This document shows positions 55,762 through 62,592 of a DNA stretch of 64,000 bases, in pieces. The DNA comes from Sandaracinobacteroides sp039808025 (GTDB lineage Bacteria; Pseudomonadota; Alphaproteobacteria; Sphingomonadales; Sphingomonadaceae). The position numbers were made by a program, and so were the translations under genes. The notes under the pieces were generated by a model. It made no database searches and was not told the origin of the DNA. It worked only from the letters and a program-made list of their open reading frames with translations. Where the stretch lies: the NCBI GenBank assembly GCA_039808025.1, contig JBDHSK010000008.1, positions 87,706 through 151,705 of the forward strand, in the 5' to 3' direction. How positions within the stretch are numbered: position 1 is the first letter of the stretch; every line of letters starts with the position of its first letter.

Positions 55762-55790
55762 AAAATTGGTCTTATAGTGAGACTAATTTT
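55762..55790 (-). terminator. AT-rich hairpin at the end of uppP
   Basis: Arms aaaattggtct (55762-55772) and agactaatttt (55780-55790) pair over 11 positions with one G-T pair, and on the minus strand a TTTTCAGTTTTT tract follows. The 3' arm includes the uppP stop codon. The stretch 55690-55780 is much more AT-rich than its surroundings and may also hold the gltD promoter. Confidence 0.5.
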
Positions 55791-56586
55791 GCAGCAGCAG
55801 GGCGATGGTAATCAGCCCAAGGGCAATGCGATACCAGCCGAACGGCGCGAACCCCCGCCGCCCCACGAAGCCGACCAGCCATTTCACCACCAGCAGGGCA
55901 CACAGGAACGCCGTGACAAAGCCGATGGCAATCAGCCCCAGATCATCGAGGCTGAGAAGGGCGCGTTCCTTGTAGAGCGAATAGGCGGTTGCTCCGGCCA
56001 TGGTCGGCACTGCCAGAAAGAAACTGAACTCGGCAGCGGTCTTGCGATCCAGCCCCATCAGCAGGCCGCCCATGATCGTCGCACCCGATCGCGACACACC
56101 TGGCACCATCGCCAGGCACTGCATCGCCCCCACACCGACTGCCGACCGCCACCCCATGCCGGCAACGCTGGTGGCCGGCCGCGCAGTCACCAGCTTTTCA
56201 ATGACGATGATGAACACGCCCCCCACCACCAGCGCAATGGCAACCGTCATCGGGCTTTGCAGCAACCGGCGGATGGCCGAATAGGCAAACACCCCGATAA
56301 CCATCGCTGGCAAAAAGCCGATGACGATGTTGCGGGTGAAGGCCACCGCCTGCGGATCGCGGTGCAGGAGCCCTGACGCCATGCGGGTGAACAGCTGGCG
56401 ATAGGCAACCAGCACCGCCAGAATTGCCCCCAGCTGGATGGCGATCTTGAAGGCGATAGACCCTTCGCCGGTAAATCCCAGCACCTCTGACAACAGGATC
56501 AGGTGCCCCGTCGAGGAAACCGGCAGAAATTCGGTCAGTCCCTCGACCACCCCGAGCAGGGCAGCCTGCCAGACATCATGTTGCAT
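55783..56586 (-). CDS. uppP: Undecaprenyl-diphosphate phosphatase
   Basis: This 267-residue membrane enzyme (BacA family) recycles the C55 lipid carrier of cell wall synthesis by removing a phosphate. The two signature regions are complete: EGLTEFLPVSSTGHLIL at residues 15-31 and PGVSRSGATI in the middle. Eight or so hydrophobic helices are visible. It confers bacitracin tolerance when overproduced in other bacteria. Upstream on the same strand, 42 bases away, is the NDUFA9-like gene. Confidence 0.97.
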   Translation of the reverse strand: MQHDVWQAALLGVVEGLTEFLPVSSTGHLILLSEVLGFTGEGSIAFKIAIQLGAILAVLVAYRQLFTRMASGLLHRDPQAVAFTRNIVIGFLPAMVIGVFAYSAIRRLLQSPMTVAIALVVGGVFIIVIEKLVTARPATSVAGMGWRSAVGVGAMQCLAMVPGVSRSGATIMGGLLMGLDRKTAAEFSFFLAVPTMAGATAYSLYKERALLSLDDLGLIAIGFVTAFLCALLVVKWLVGFVGRRGFAPFGWYRIALGLITIALLLQN

Positions 56587-56628
56587 GAATGAACTCGATT
56601 CCCGACAATGGGTTGGAAACGGAAAGCC

Positions 56629-57582
56629 TCAGGCCGCGAACCGGCCACCCGGCCGATACCGCCCCAGCCAGTTGGGGGCAACCGCCGCCAGCGGCGTTGC
56701 CGGCACCGCAAGCTCGGCGAGGCCCGGGAAGCGGCCTGACACCACATTATCGTGTTGCAGCATCTGCAGCTGGTCTCTGGTGAGGGGGGTGCCGGGCAGC
56801 CGGCTGAGCAGGCGGGCGCCCGCGGCCGGCACATCGACGAACCGCACCGGACGCTCGCTATAGGCAGCGATCTGTTCCAGCAGGGCGCGCATCGTCAGCA
56901 CTTCCGGCCCGCCCAGTTCGAAAACCCCGCCCGTCGCTTCGGCCCGCATGCGCCCGGCAAGCGTCACGATGGCGTCGGCCACATCCGCCACATACACCGG
57001 CTGCCAGCGGGTATCGCCAGCCACCACCGGCATGACCGGCGCGCCAACCATCATGCCCGCAAAGCGGTTGGTGAACTGGTCGTCGGCTCCGAACACCAGG
57101 CTGGGACGAATGATGGCGGCCGCCGGGAACGCCGCAGCAACTGCCGCCTCTCCGGCCGCCTTGGTGCGCCCATAAGCTGATGGGCTGGCCGAATCGGCGC
57201 CGATCGCCGACAGGTGGACAAGCCCGCGCGCTCCGGCGGCAGCGGCTGCCTGTGCCACATGGCCGGCGCCCGTTACATGCACATCGGCGAATCGCTGTGG
57301 GCCTTCCTGAAGGATGCCTGCCAGGTTGACGACGACATCGGCTGCCGCAACCGCGCGTCGCAGGCTTTCCGGTACCATCACATCGGCCAAGATGACATCG
57401 ATCTGGCCGACATCCCCCAGCGGCCGCAGATGACGGGCCCGCTGCACGGTGCGAGAGGTAACGAGGACGCGCCAGCCACTGCGGGCGAAAGCCTCGACAA
57501 GGGCGGTTCCGATGAAGCCGGCGCCACCAATGATGGTGACCAGCGGCGGGCTGAAGGGCGGAAGGGACGCTGTGTTATGCAT
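56629..57582 (-). CDS. NDUFA9-like NAD(P)-binding protein (atypical SDR)
   Basis: This 317-residue Rossmann-fold protein resembles the mitochondrial complex I accessory subunit NDUFA9 and related sugar-epimerase-like proteins. The dinucleotide motif IIGGAGFIGTALVEAFARSG begins near residue 16; VNLAGIL and the YGRTKAAGE segment, with Tyr and Lys, follow. Alphaproteobacterial homologues are often placed near complex I or uppP genes, and their role is unclear. The frame is open to 57750 through the tRNA, but only the ATG at 57582 is sensible. Confidence 0.82.
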   Translation of the reverse strand: MHNTASLPPFSPPLVTIIGGAGFIGTALVEAFARSGWRVLVTSRTVQRARHLRPLGDVGQIDVILADVMVPESLRRAVAAADVVVNLAGILQEGPQRFADVHVTGAGHVAQAAAAAGARGLVHLSAIGADSASPSAYGRTKAAGEAAVAAAFPAAAIIRPSLVFGADDQFTNRFAGMMVGAPVMPVVAGDTRWQPVYVADVADAIVTLAGRMRAEATGGVFELGGPEVLTMRALLEQIAAYSERPVRFVDVPAAGARLLSRLPGTPLTRDQLQMLQHDNVVSGRFPGLAELAVPATPLAAVAPNWLGRYRPGGRFAA

Positions 57583-57662
57583 GATTTCGCTGTAGCCGCG
57601 CTTCGGGGCTGTTGACAATCTTTGCTGCGCCCCATAACAGCCGCGCCTCAAGAAGCCCCTGT

Positions 57663-57749
57663 GCCCAGGTGGCGGAATTGGTAGACGCGCAGGTTTCAGG
57701 TACCTGTGGCCGAAAGGCCGTGGAGGTTCGAGTCCTCTCCTGGGCACCA
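57663..57749 (+). tRNA. tRNA-Leu (anticodon CAG)
   Basis: The 87-base gene has a seven-base acceptor stem gcccagg/cctgggc, a D-arm with gaattggtaga, the anticodon stem caggt/acctg around the loop ttCAGgt (CAG at 57697-57699), a long class II variable arm tggccgaaaggccg, a T-arm with ggttcgagtcc and an encoded CCA. It reads CUG codons. Its 3' half is overlapped on the other strand by the end of a serine recombinase gene. Confidence 0.97.
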
Positions 57750-57770
57750 TTTCGGTCCAAAAGCCCGAGT
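57696..57770. other. Probable attachment site of the genomic island (left junction)
   Basis: The chromosomal tRNA-Leu gene ends at 57749 and the island recombinase frame runs into it from the right. The recombination core must lie in or next to the 3' half of the tRNA, which the insertion leaves intact. The exact crossover cannot be seen because the right junction is outside the window. Confidence 0.5.
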
Positions 57771-59402
57771 CCCTAGCACCGCCGCCTCTACGCCAGAGAC
57801 GGCGGTGAGGGTGCGCAGCAACTCGGTGCGCGTGCCGAGGATTCGCACATCCGTCTTGCTATGGACCTCGACCCGCTGCGCCACGGCGCGCACATGATTG
57901 CGCGCATAGGTGCCATCATCATGACGAAGCTTGCGTTTGGCGGCCAATGCGAAGGCGTGAAGGCTCTCGACCGTGATCTCCGGGCTGATCTTTTCGATGT
58001 GCGCGACCGCGCGCTCGGCATCGCCTCTGGCCTGGTCGCGGAGGGTGGTCAGTTCCGCGATCCGCGCCTTGAGCGACGGATCGCCCATATCGACCAGTCC
58101 GTTCTCGATCGCCTCATAGAGCCTGGAGAGTTTGGTGTCCGCCTCCGTCGCCCGCCGTTCCATCTCGGCGACGTGCTGGCGGCGCTCGGTCACCCAGTCT
58201 TCGCGCCGGGCGATGAGTTGGTCCATCAGCACTTCAAGCCGCGCGGGATCGAGCAGCCGCTTCTCCAGATGCTCGATCACCGCCTCGTTCAGCCGATCCA
58301 TCGGGAGCGAGACGCCGGGGCAGCCCGTTTTCCCCTTCGTGGCCTTGGTCGCGCAGGTGTAATAGCGATACTCCTGACCGCTCCGGCTGGTGCCGGTGCG
58401 CAGCGTCATCGCCCCACCGCAGCAGGCACAGAAGCAGATACCCGTCAGGAGCGTCGAGCCGCCTACCGCGCGCGGCGGCATCATCTTGGGGCTGCGCGCC
58501 TTCAATGATCGCTGCACCGCCTCGAACTCCGCCACCGAGATGATGGGCGGCACTTCCATGATGGCGTGCTCGGCTTCAGGCTTCCGGCGCCCTTTCTTCG
58601 CGTCATAGGTATTGAAGCGATGCTGGCCGATATAGGTCGTCCGCGTGAGCACCTGATGCACCATGCCCTTGCCCCAGCGCCCGCCATAGCGGGTGCGGAT
58701 ATTATTCTCGTTGAGCCAGCACGCAATCGCCATGACGCCGATCGGCCCGCGGCCATCGGCGCCCTCCAGCGCCAGCCGGAATATCCGGCGCACCGTCTCG
58801 GCATGGATCGGGTCGACCTCCAGCTTCTTCTTGATCTTCGTGCCCCGCTGTTCGGCCTCGACCACGCGGTAGCCGATCGGCGGGCGAGCGCCGTTCCAGA
58901 AGCCTTGCCGCGCATTTTCGTTCATGGCGCGCAGGGTGTGCTTGGCGGTTTCCTTCGACTGATATTCGTCGAATAGCGTCATGATCTTGCGCATCATCTC
59001 GCTTGCCGGATCATCACCGAGCACCTGCGTGATGGAAACAAGCTGCACGCCATTCTTCGCCAGCTTGCGGACGTAGAACTCGAACTGAAACTGATCACGG
59101 AAGAAGCGCGAGAAGCTGTGGACGACCACCACGTCGAACGCGGGCGGTTTTTCCGACGCCGCGTCGATCATATCCTGGAAAGCGGGTCGGCGATCATCGG
59201 TGCCCGAGACGCCTGGCTCGATAAACTCGGCCGCGACCTCCCAGCCTTTCGACTGGCAATAGCCCTCAAGCTGGCGTCGCTGATCGGGGATCGACAGGTC
59301 ATGGTCCGCCTGGCGCGGCGTGGAGACGCGCAGGTAGAGCGCAGCGCGGGCCGTCGCTACTACGGGTGGCGTTCCAGTTTCGGCATGGGCGACGGTCGCC
59401 AT
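57696..59402 (-). CDS. Large serine recombinase (integrase) of the island
   Basis: This 568-residue recombinase has an N-terminal resolvase catalytic domain with the nucleophile Ser27 in ALYLRVSTPRQ and the later SRFFRDQFQFEFYV segment, a Recombinase domain (GYRVVE to about residue 290), a zinc ribbon with cysteine pairs in FCACCGG and TC/GC, and a coiled C-terminal part. Its last 17 codons (from WCPGEDSN onward) are the complement of tRNA-Leu, so the natural C-terminus was probably exchanged or extended on integration. The frame starts at GTG 59405; the ATG at 59402 with GAAAGGA before it is preferred. It should catalyse integration and, with a directionality factor, excision. Confidence 0.92.
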   Translation of the reverse strand: MATVAHAETGTPPVVATARAALYLRVSTPRQADHDLSIPDQRRQLEGYCQSKGWEVAAEFIEPGVSGTDDRRPAFQDMIDAASEKPPAFDVVVVHSFSRFFRDQFQFEFYVRKLAKNGVQLVSITQVLGDDPASEMMRKIMTLFDEYQSKETAKHTLRAMNENARQGFWNGARPPIGYRVVEAEQRGTKIKKKLEVDPIHAETVRRIFRLALEGADGRGPIGVMAIACWLNENNIRTRYGGRWGKGMVHQVLTRTTYIGQHRFNTYDAKKGRRKPEAEHAIMEVPPIISVAEFEAVQRSLKARSPKMMPPRAVGGSTLLTGICFCACCGGAMTLRTGTSRSGQEYRYYTCATKATKGKTGCPGVSLPMDRLNEAVIEHLEKRLLDPARLEVLMDQLIARREDWVTERRQHVAEMERRATEADTKLSRLYEAIENGLVDMGDPSLKARIAELTTLRDQARGDAERAVAHIEKISPEITVESLHAFALAAKRKLRHDDGTYARNHVRAVAQRVEVHSKTDVRILGTRTELLRTLTAVSGVEAAVLGTRAFGPKWCPGEDSNLHGLSATGT

Positions 59403-59447
59403 CACAACATCCTTTCATCAACCTACGGCCATGGACAGCGACCGCGA

Positions 59448-59957
59448 CTACATCTTCTCCAATCCCCGCACCGCCGACGACGCCAGCAGGAACAGCCGGT
59501 TCGGTCGCCGCGGGAAAGGTGAAAAACCAAGTCCCTCGTAGAATGCCGCCGCGTGATCATCCTTGGCGTCGACGATGATGGCCAACACCGCCAGCGTCTC
59601 GGCGGCGCCGAGAACGCGTCTAATCGCATCCACCGCCAGCACTTCGCCGAAGCCCTTGCCGCGCATCCGAACGTCACGCGCGAGGCGCCCGATCAGCGCG
59701 GCCGGATAGCCGCTTTCATAGCGCGGCAGCTTGCGCGCGATTTCCTCCGGCAATTCGCCCAGTTCCAGCTTGAAGGCGCTCAGGCTGTAGAAGCCGACGA
59801 CACCCAACTCCGAATCCGTGGCGACGAAAACGCGCGCGACATCGCGGCGGTCATCCTGACCGGCGCGTCGCCGGAACCAGCCATCCAGATCGGTCTGCCC
59901 GCAGGAAAAGCGCGACCGATCATGATGCTTGCCGAGAGCTTCGAAAGCGATCGCCAA
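59448..59957 (-). CDS. GNAT-type toxin of a TacAT-like toxin-antitoxin system
   Basis: This 169-residue acetyltransferase has the GNAT acetyl-CoA loop RDVRMRGKGFGEVL near residue 93 and an N-terminal FSCGQTDLDGWFRRRA segment typical of TacT/AtaT-like toxins, which acetylate aminoacyl-tRNA and stop translation. The gene begins with TTG at 59957, three bases after the DUF1778 antitoxin stop, the standard order. Which aminoacyl-tRNA it modifies cannot be read from sequence. A non-toxic acetyltransferase is possible but unlikely with this neighbour. Confidence 0.87.
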   Translation of the reverse strand: MAIAFEALGKHHDRSRFSCGQTDLDGWFRRRAGQDDRRDVARVFVATDSELGVVGFYSLSAFKLELGELPEEIARKLPRYESGYPAALIGRLARDVRMRGKGFGEVLAVDAIRRVLGAAETLAVLAIIVDAKDDHAAAFYEGLGFSPFPRRPNRLFLLASSAVRGLEKM

Positions 59958-59960
59958 TCT

Positions 59961-60251
59961 TCAGCCCACGAGATCGCGGTGACGGCGCATGGCGGCGATC
60001 AGCCGTTCGGAGGGCTCCGGCGGGTTCATCAACGCCTCGAAAAAGGCATCCCGATCTGAGCCGGTCAGCACCAGGCGTTGATGCTCGTCCAGCACGCGCC
60101 GCGCGCCTTCATAGGCCAGATCGCCAGCGGTCAGGCCAGTGACCGCGCTCGCCTGTTGAATCAGATCCTTGGCTGAGGCGCTGACGCGCAGTTCGATCCG
60201 CTCGCGTTTGACCTCGCGCTCCGGTTTCCGGGTTTTTTGGATGGCCGACAT
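59961..60251 (-). CDS. DUF1778 (TacA-like) antitoxin
   Basis: This 96-residue protein has an N-terminal ribbon-helix-helix (ERIELRVSASAKDLIQQAS, then GLTAGDLAYEGARRVL) that would bind operator DNA, and a C-terminal tail with RDAFFEALMNPPEPS, the part that in TacA covers the toxin active site. The ATG at 60251 has a strong AAAGGAGA site. Much longer frames through this region are shadows. Autorepression is indicated by the dyad in its promoter. Confidence 0.92.
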   Translation of the reverse strand: MSAIQKTRKPEREVKRERIELRVSASAKDLIQQASAVTGLTAGDLAYEGARRVLDEHQRLVLTGSDRDAFFEALMNPPEPSERLIAAMRRHRDLVG

Positions 60252-60272
60252 GCCCGATCTCCTTTGACCTTC

Positions 60273-60301
60273 AATGTACGGCATAATGCCGTGCCGGTCA
60301 A
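60273..60301 (-). promoter_or_regulatory. Promoter of the toxin-antitoxin operon
   Basis: On the minus strand TTGACC (60296-60301, five of six) and TACATT (60273-60278, four of six) are spaced by 17 bases, 22 bases before the antitoxin ATG. The spacer is filled by an operator-like dyad. Confidence 0.65.
60278..60292. promoter_or_regulatory. Operator dyad of the toxin-antitoxin operon
   Basis: acggcat-a-atgccgt is a perfect 15-base inverted repeat lying between the -35 and -10 elements, the expected place for binding of the ribbon-helix-helix antitoxin. Confidence 0.6.
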
Positions 60302-60367
60302 CTTTGCTGAAGCGCGCCAGCCGCATCATCCGATCGCGGAAGCACAGGGCGGAGCCGCCGCCATCCA

Positions 60368-60610
60368 TCATGACAGCGGCCCGAACAAGGCATCCAGTTC
60401 CTTGCGAAAAGCGCCCTCGATGACGCGCAACTCGGCATCGCCGATGGGAACCTGTTGGGGCCAGTCGTCGGTGACGACGATCGGCGCGCTGGCGACGCTG
60501 GCGCGCGCCGACGCGCGCGTCGGTTGCGGCTGCATGTAATCGTGCAGGTCTTCGAGACCTTCCGACCAGCGGCGAGGTGCGCGAAAGCGACGTTTGCGAG
60601 AGAGTGCCAT
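60368..60610 (-). CDS. Small basic hypothetical protein of the island
   Basis: This 80-residue protein has a strongly basic start (ALSRKRRFRAPRRWSEG) followed by a neutral middle and an acidic helical end (DAELRVIEGAFRKELDALF). No family is recognised with certainty; similar small proteins seem to travel on sphingomonad mobile elements. The frame is open to 60715; the ATG at 60610 is chosen because the sequence is regular from there. Support is mainly coding-like composition. Confidence 0.5.
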   Translation of the reverse strand: MALSRKRRFRAPRRWSEGLEDLHDYMQPQPTRASARASVASAPIVVTDDWPQQVPIGDAELRVIEGAFRKELDALFGPLS

Positions 60611-60819
60611 ACGGACAAAGCTGCCGTCCCACGCGCTGGAATCCAGTAAAATCGTCACCGGTGCGACGCATGCCGCAGCGTAGCCGTGGCGGCGGGATTC
60701 GGCGTGTGACGGCACACGGCGAAAGCAGCGAAGTGTGGCGTAGCAGAGGCGGCGGCAGATAAGTGCTCACGGCGGGTTCCCGGATGCCGCGTGTAGGCTG
60801 GTTTGCTATTCTCCCGCTC

Positions 60820-61059
60820 ATGGACTCGCCGAGAGAGATCGACACAGACAGAATCGACGAGGCGGTACTCGCCTTGTTGTGGCTCAACTTCAGCGCCACC
60901 GGCACGGCCTGGAAGGGCTTCGACTGGATCACGATGGACCGGCTGCACGAACGCGGGTTGATCTCCGATCCGGTCGGCAAGGCCCGCTCCATCGAGATGA
61001 CGCCCGAAGGACGCCGGGAAGCCGAGCGCCTGTTCCGGGAACTGTTCGCACGCAGTTGA
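60820..61059 (+). CDS. DUF6429 family protein
   Basis: This 79-residue protein fits the DUF6429 family: IDEAVLALLWLN, then TAWKGFDWITMDRLHERGLI, DPVGKARSIEMTPEG and a final RLFRELFA. Function unknown; it looks like a compact winged-helix-type fold with an acidic N-terminus. The frame begins at 60763, but the ATG at 60820 is at the family start. No good ribosome-binding site precedes it. It is divergent from the basic protein at 60368. Confidence 0.75.
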   Translation: MDSPREIDTDRIDEAVLALLWLNFSATGTAWKGFDWITMDRLHERGLISDPVGKARSIEMTPEGRREAERLFRELFARS

Positions 61060-61210
61060 CTCCACCGCAGCGGTCGAAGGGTATGACGCCCGCCATTCGC
61101 GGGATTCCCGTTTCCTGATACTGGATGCCGGGAACGGCATTGTCTCTCGTCCTGCCTGCCTGGCCGACCCTCACGGCCTCCTCGTGGCCGATCTGATCGG
61201 TTCCACCTGT

Positions 61211-61238
61211 CGGCGCAACGGCGCCGGGCAGCTTTTTT
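61211..61238 (+). terminator. Possible terminator in the DUF736 leader
   Basis: cggcgc (61211-61216) and gcgccg (61221-61226) form a stem with an aacg loop; six T residues follow after a six-base gap (61233-61238). It could end the DUF6429 transcript or act in the leader of the DUF736 gene. Confidence 0.35.
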
Positions 61239-61314
61239 CCGCCGCGCGGGCGCGCTTTGCATCGCGAAACAAAAAAGCAGCCCTTCGGCCGTCCATGGGC
61301 CGCAAGCCCACCCC

Positions 61315-61330
61315 GTCGCGCGAGCGCGAC
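61315..61330. repeat. Perfect inverted repeat in the DUF736 leader
   Basis: gtcgcgc-ga-gcgcgac occupies 61315-61330. It belongs to the 370-base gap 61060-61429, which has several short GC-rich hairpins and no gene I can support. Confidence 0.4.
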
Positions 61331-61429
61331 AGGAACCCCGAGCAGCGGTGCGCCGCCGAACGTCCCCGATCTCCGACACGCCACGAGGCCGCGATGGGCG
61401 CGGCCCGGACAAGCAAACGGAGTATCATC

Positions 61430-61747
61430 ATGAGCACCATCGGCACTTTCACCAGGGGCAGGGACGGCATCATCGAAGGCAAGGTCGTCACCCTCGCGCT
61501 CAACACCCGCGCGGTGTTCACGCCCGTAGAAAAAGACGCCTCCAAGGCGCCCGACTACCGGCTCACCTTCGCCAACGCGGATCACATCGACGTCGAGGTA
61601 GGCGCCGCCTGGATCAGGACCAGCCGCAACGAGCGCGACTATCTCTCGGTCAAGATCGACGATCCTTGGCTACCGACGCCGCTCTTCGCCAGCCTGGTCG
61701 AGAGCAACGAGCGCCCCGGCGAATACGTCCTGCTCTGGTCCCGGTGA
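61430..61747 (+). CDS. DUF736 family protein
   Basis: This 105-residue protein has the DUF736 layout: IGTFTRGRDGIIEGKVVTLAL at the start, a central beta region with DYRLTF and GAAWIRTSRNERDYLSVKID, and the end PTPLFASLVES. DUF736 proteins are small beta-rich proteins of unknown function found in great number on plasmids and integrative elements of proteobacteria, often near conjugation and partition genes. The ATG at 61430 has a GGAG site. It is followed by a strong hairpin. Confidence 0.88.
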   Translation: MSTIGTFTRGRDGIIEGKVVTLALNTRAVFTPVEKDASKAPDYRLTFANADHIDVEVGAAWIRTSRNERDYLSVKIDDPWLPTPLFASLVESNERPGEYVLLWSR

Positions 61748-61756
61748 CCGCCACAC

Positions 61757-61787
61757 GCGCCCCGCCAGCGATGGCGGGGCGCATCTT
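61757..61787 (+). terminator. Terminator-like hairpin after the DUF736 gene
   Basis: A perfect ten-base stem gcgccccgcc (61757-61766) and ggcggggcgc (61773-61782) with a six-base loop lies nine bases after the stop. The T tract after it is short (atcttt). Confidence 0.65.
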
Positions 61788-61861
61788 TCGTTGTCGTCAG
61801 GACGGTCGCGGGCAGCGTCGTATTTTACAGCGCTGTCTTGTGATTGTCATCGCGCGCCGCT

Positions 61862-61882
61862 ATTGTTGAGAACAATTCTCAA
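61862..61882. promoter_or_regulatory. Two overlapping palindromes before the gene at 61916
   Basis: attgtt-gag-aacaat (61862-61876) and ttgagaa-caa-ttctcaa (61866-61882) are both perfect inverted repeats that share 11 bases. They end 33 bases before the ATG. The second resembles Fur-type or other dimer-operator sites in layout. The regulator is unknown. Confidence 0.5.
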
Positions 61883-61915
61883 AAAGAGAGTGAGGGCTGA
61901 ACGAAAGGACCGACC

Positions 61916-62308
61916 ATGACCCGCCATTTTTCGCCGCCAGCACGAGAAGCAACCGCGATGTCCGCGCTGCTGATCGAAGCGGCGCGGTGCTGGCGGGAAG
62001 CGCGTGATAGCGGGAAGGCGGTCCAGCCCAGCCTGTTCGCCCTGCTTTCGCGACATGGTCACGATATGCTGGCGCCGGTGTTCGACAGTCTCATGACGCT
62101 GGCCGAAGCGGTATCCGGCAAGCAGATCGCGGTGGGCAGCGGTCCCGATCTGTCCGAGGACGAGCATCGACTGATCGGGCTGCTTGAAGGAACCGACACT
62201 CTTCCGCGCAAGGGTGGACTTGCGCTCTCGCTCCACGTCGCGGTGCGGTCCCTGCAAATCCTGCTGGTCCGCACGGTGAGTATACCCGCCGCACGACTGG
62301 CGGCCTGA
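61916..62308 (+). CDS. Hypothetical island protein, 130 residues
   Basis: A helical 130-residue cytosolic protein without a family I can name. It has a mid segment SLFALLSRHGHDMLAPVFDSL and a C-terminal helix ALSLHVAVRSLQILLVR. The ATG at 61916 has a good GAAAGGA site seven bases ahead and follows an operator-like dyad, so expression is likely to be regulated. Comparable short helical proteins occur near DUF736 genes on plasmids, which is the only hint to function. Confidence 0.7.
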   Translation: MTRHFSPPAREATAMSALLIEAARCWREARDSGKAVQPSLFALLSRHGHDMLAPVFDSLMTLAEAVSGKQIAVGSGPDLSEDEHRLIGLLEGTDTLPRKGGLALSLHVAVRSLQILLVRTVSIPAARLAA

Positions 62309-62536
62309 AAACCATCTCCTGAATATATCTGGTGCCGGCATGGCCGGCGCTTTGTCCCGCGCGGCCGGACGGCCGCGCGATCGTGGCTAATGGCGCTGCC
62401 CTCGCGCCGGGCAAGGGAAGTGGAACCGGCCGGGGCGGTATCCCCAATCTTCCGCGCTTCGCTTGTGCAGATCGGGCGAACCCCCTCCACCCCGGACGCC
62501 CTTGTCCCGTTGCTACCCTGGTCTCGCCGACGGGCA

Positions 62537-62572
62537 GAAGTTCAGGCGCGGCGTTCCGCTTCGCTGAACTTC
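62537..62572 (+). promoter_or_regulatory. Inverted repeat in the methyltransferase leader
   Basis: gaagttcag (62537-62545) and ctgaacttc (62564-62572) are perfect nine-base arms with an 18-base loop, ending 20 bases before the methyltransferase ATG. It could be an RNA hairpin that covers translation initiation or a protein site. The rest of 62309-62592 has a short gccggc-atg-gccggc hairpin near 62334 and no gene. Confidence 0.4.
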
Positions 62573-62592
62573 AGACCCAAAGGATTTGAGAC

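Noticed and set aside
60252..61412. Upstream extension of the DUF1778 antitoxin to 483 codons
   Set aside because: It crosses the promoter-operator and two other genes; the ATG at 60251 has a strong ribosome site and gives the family length.
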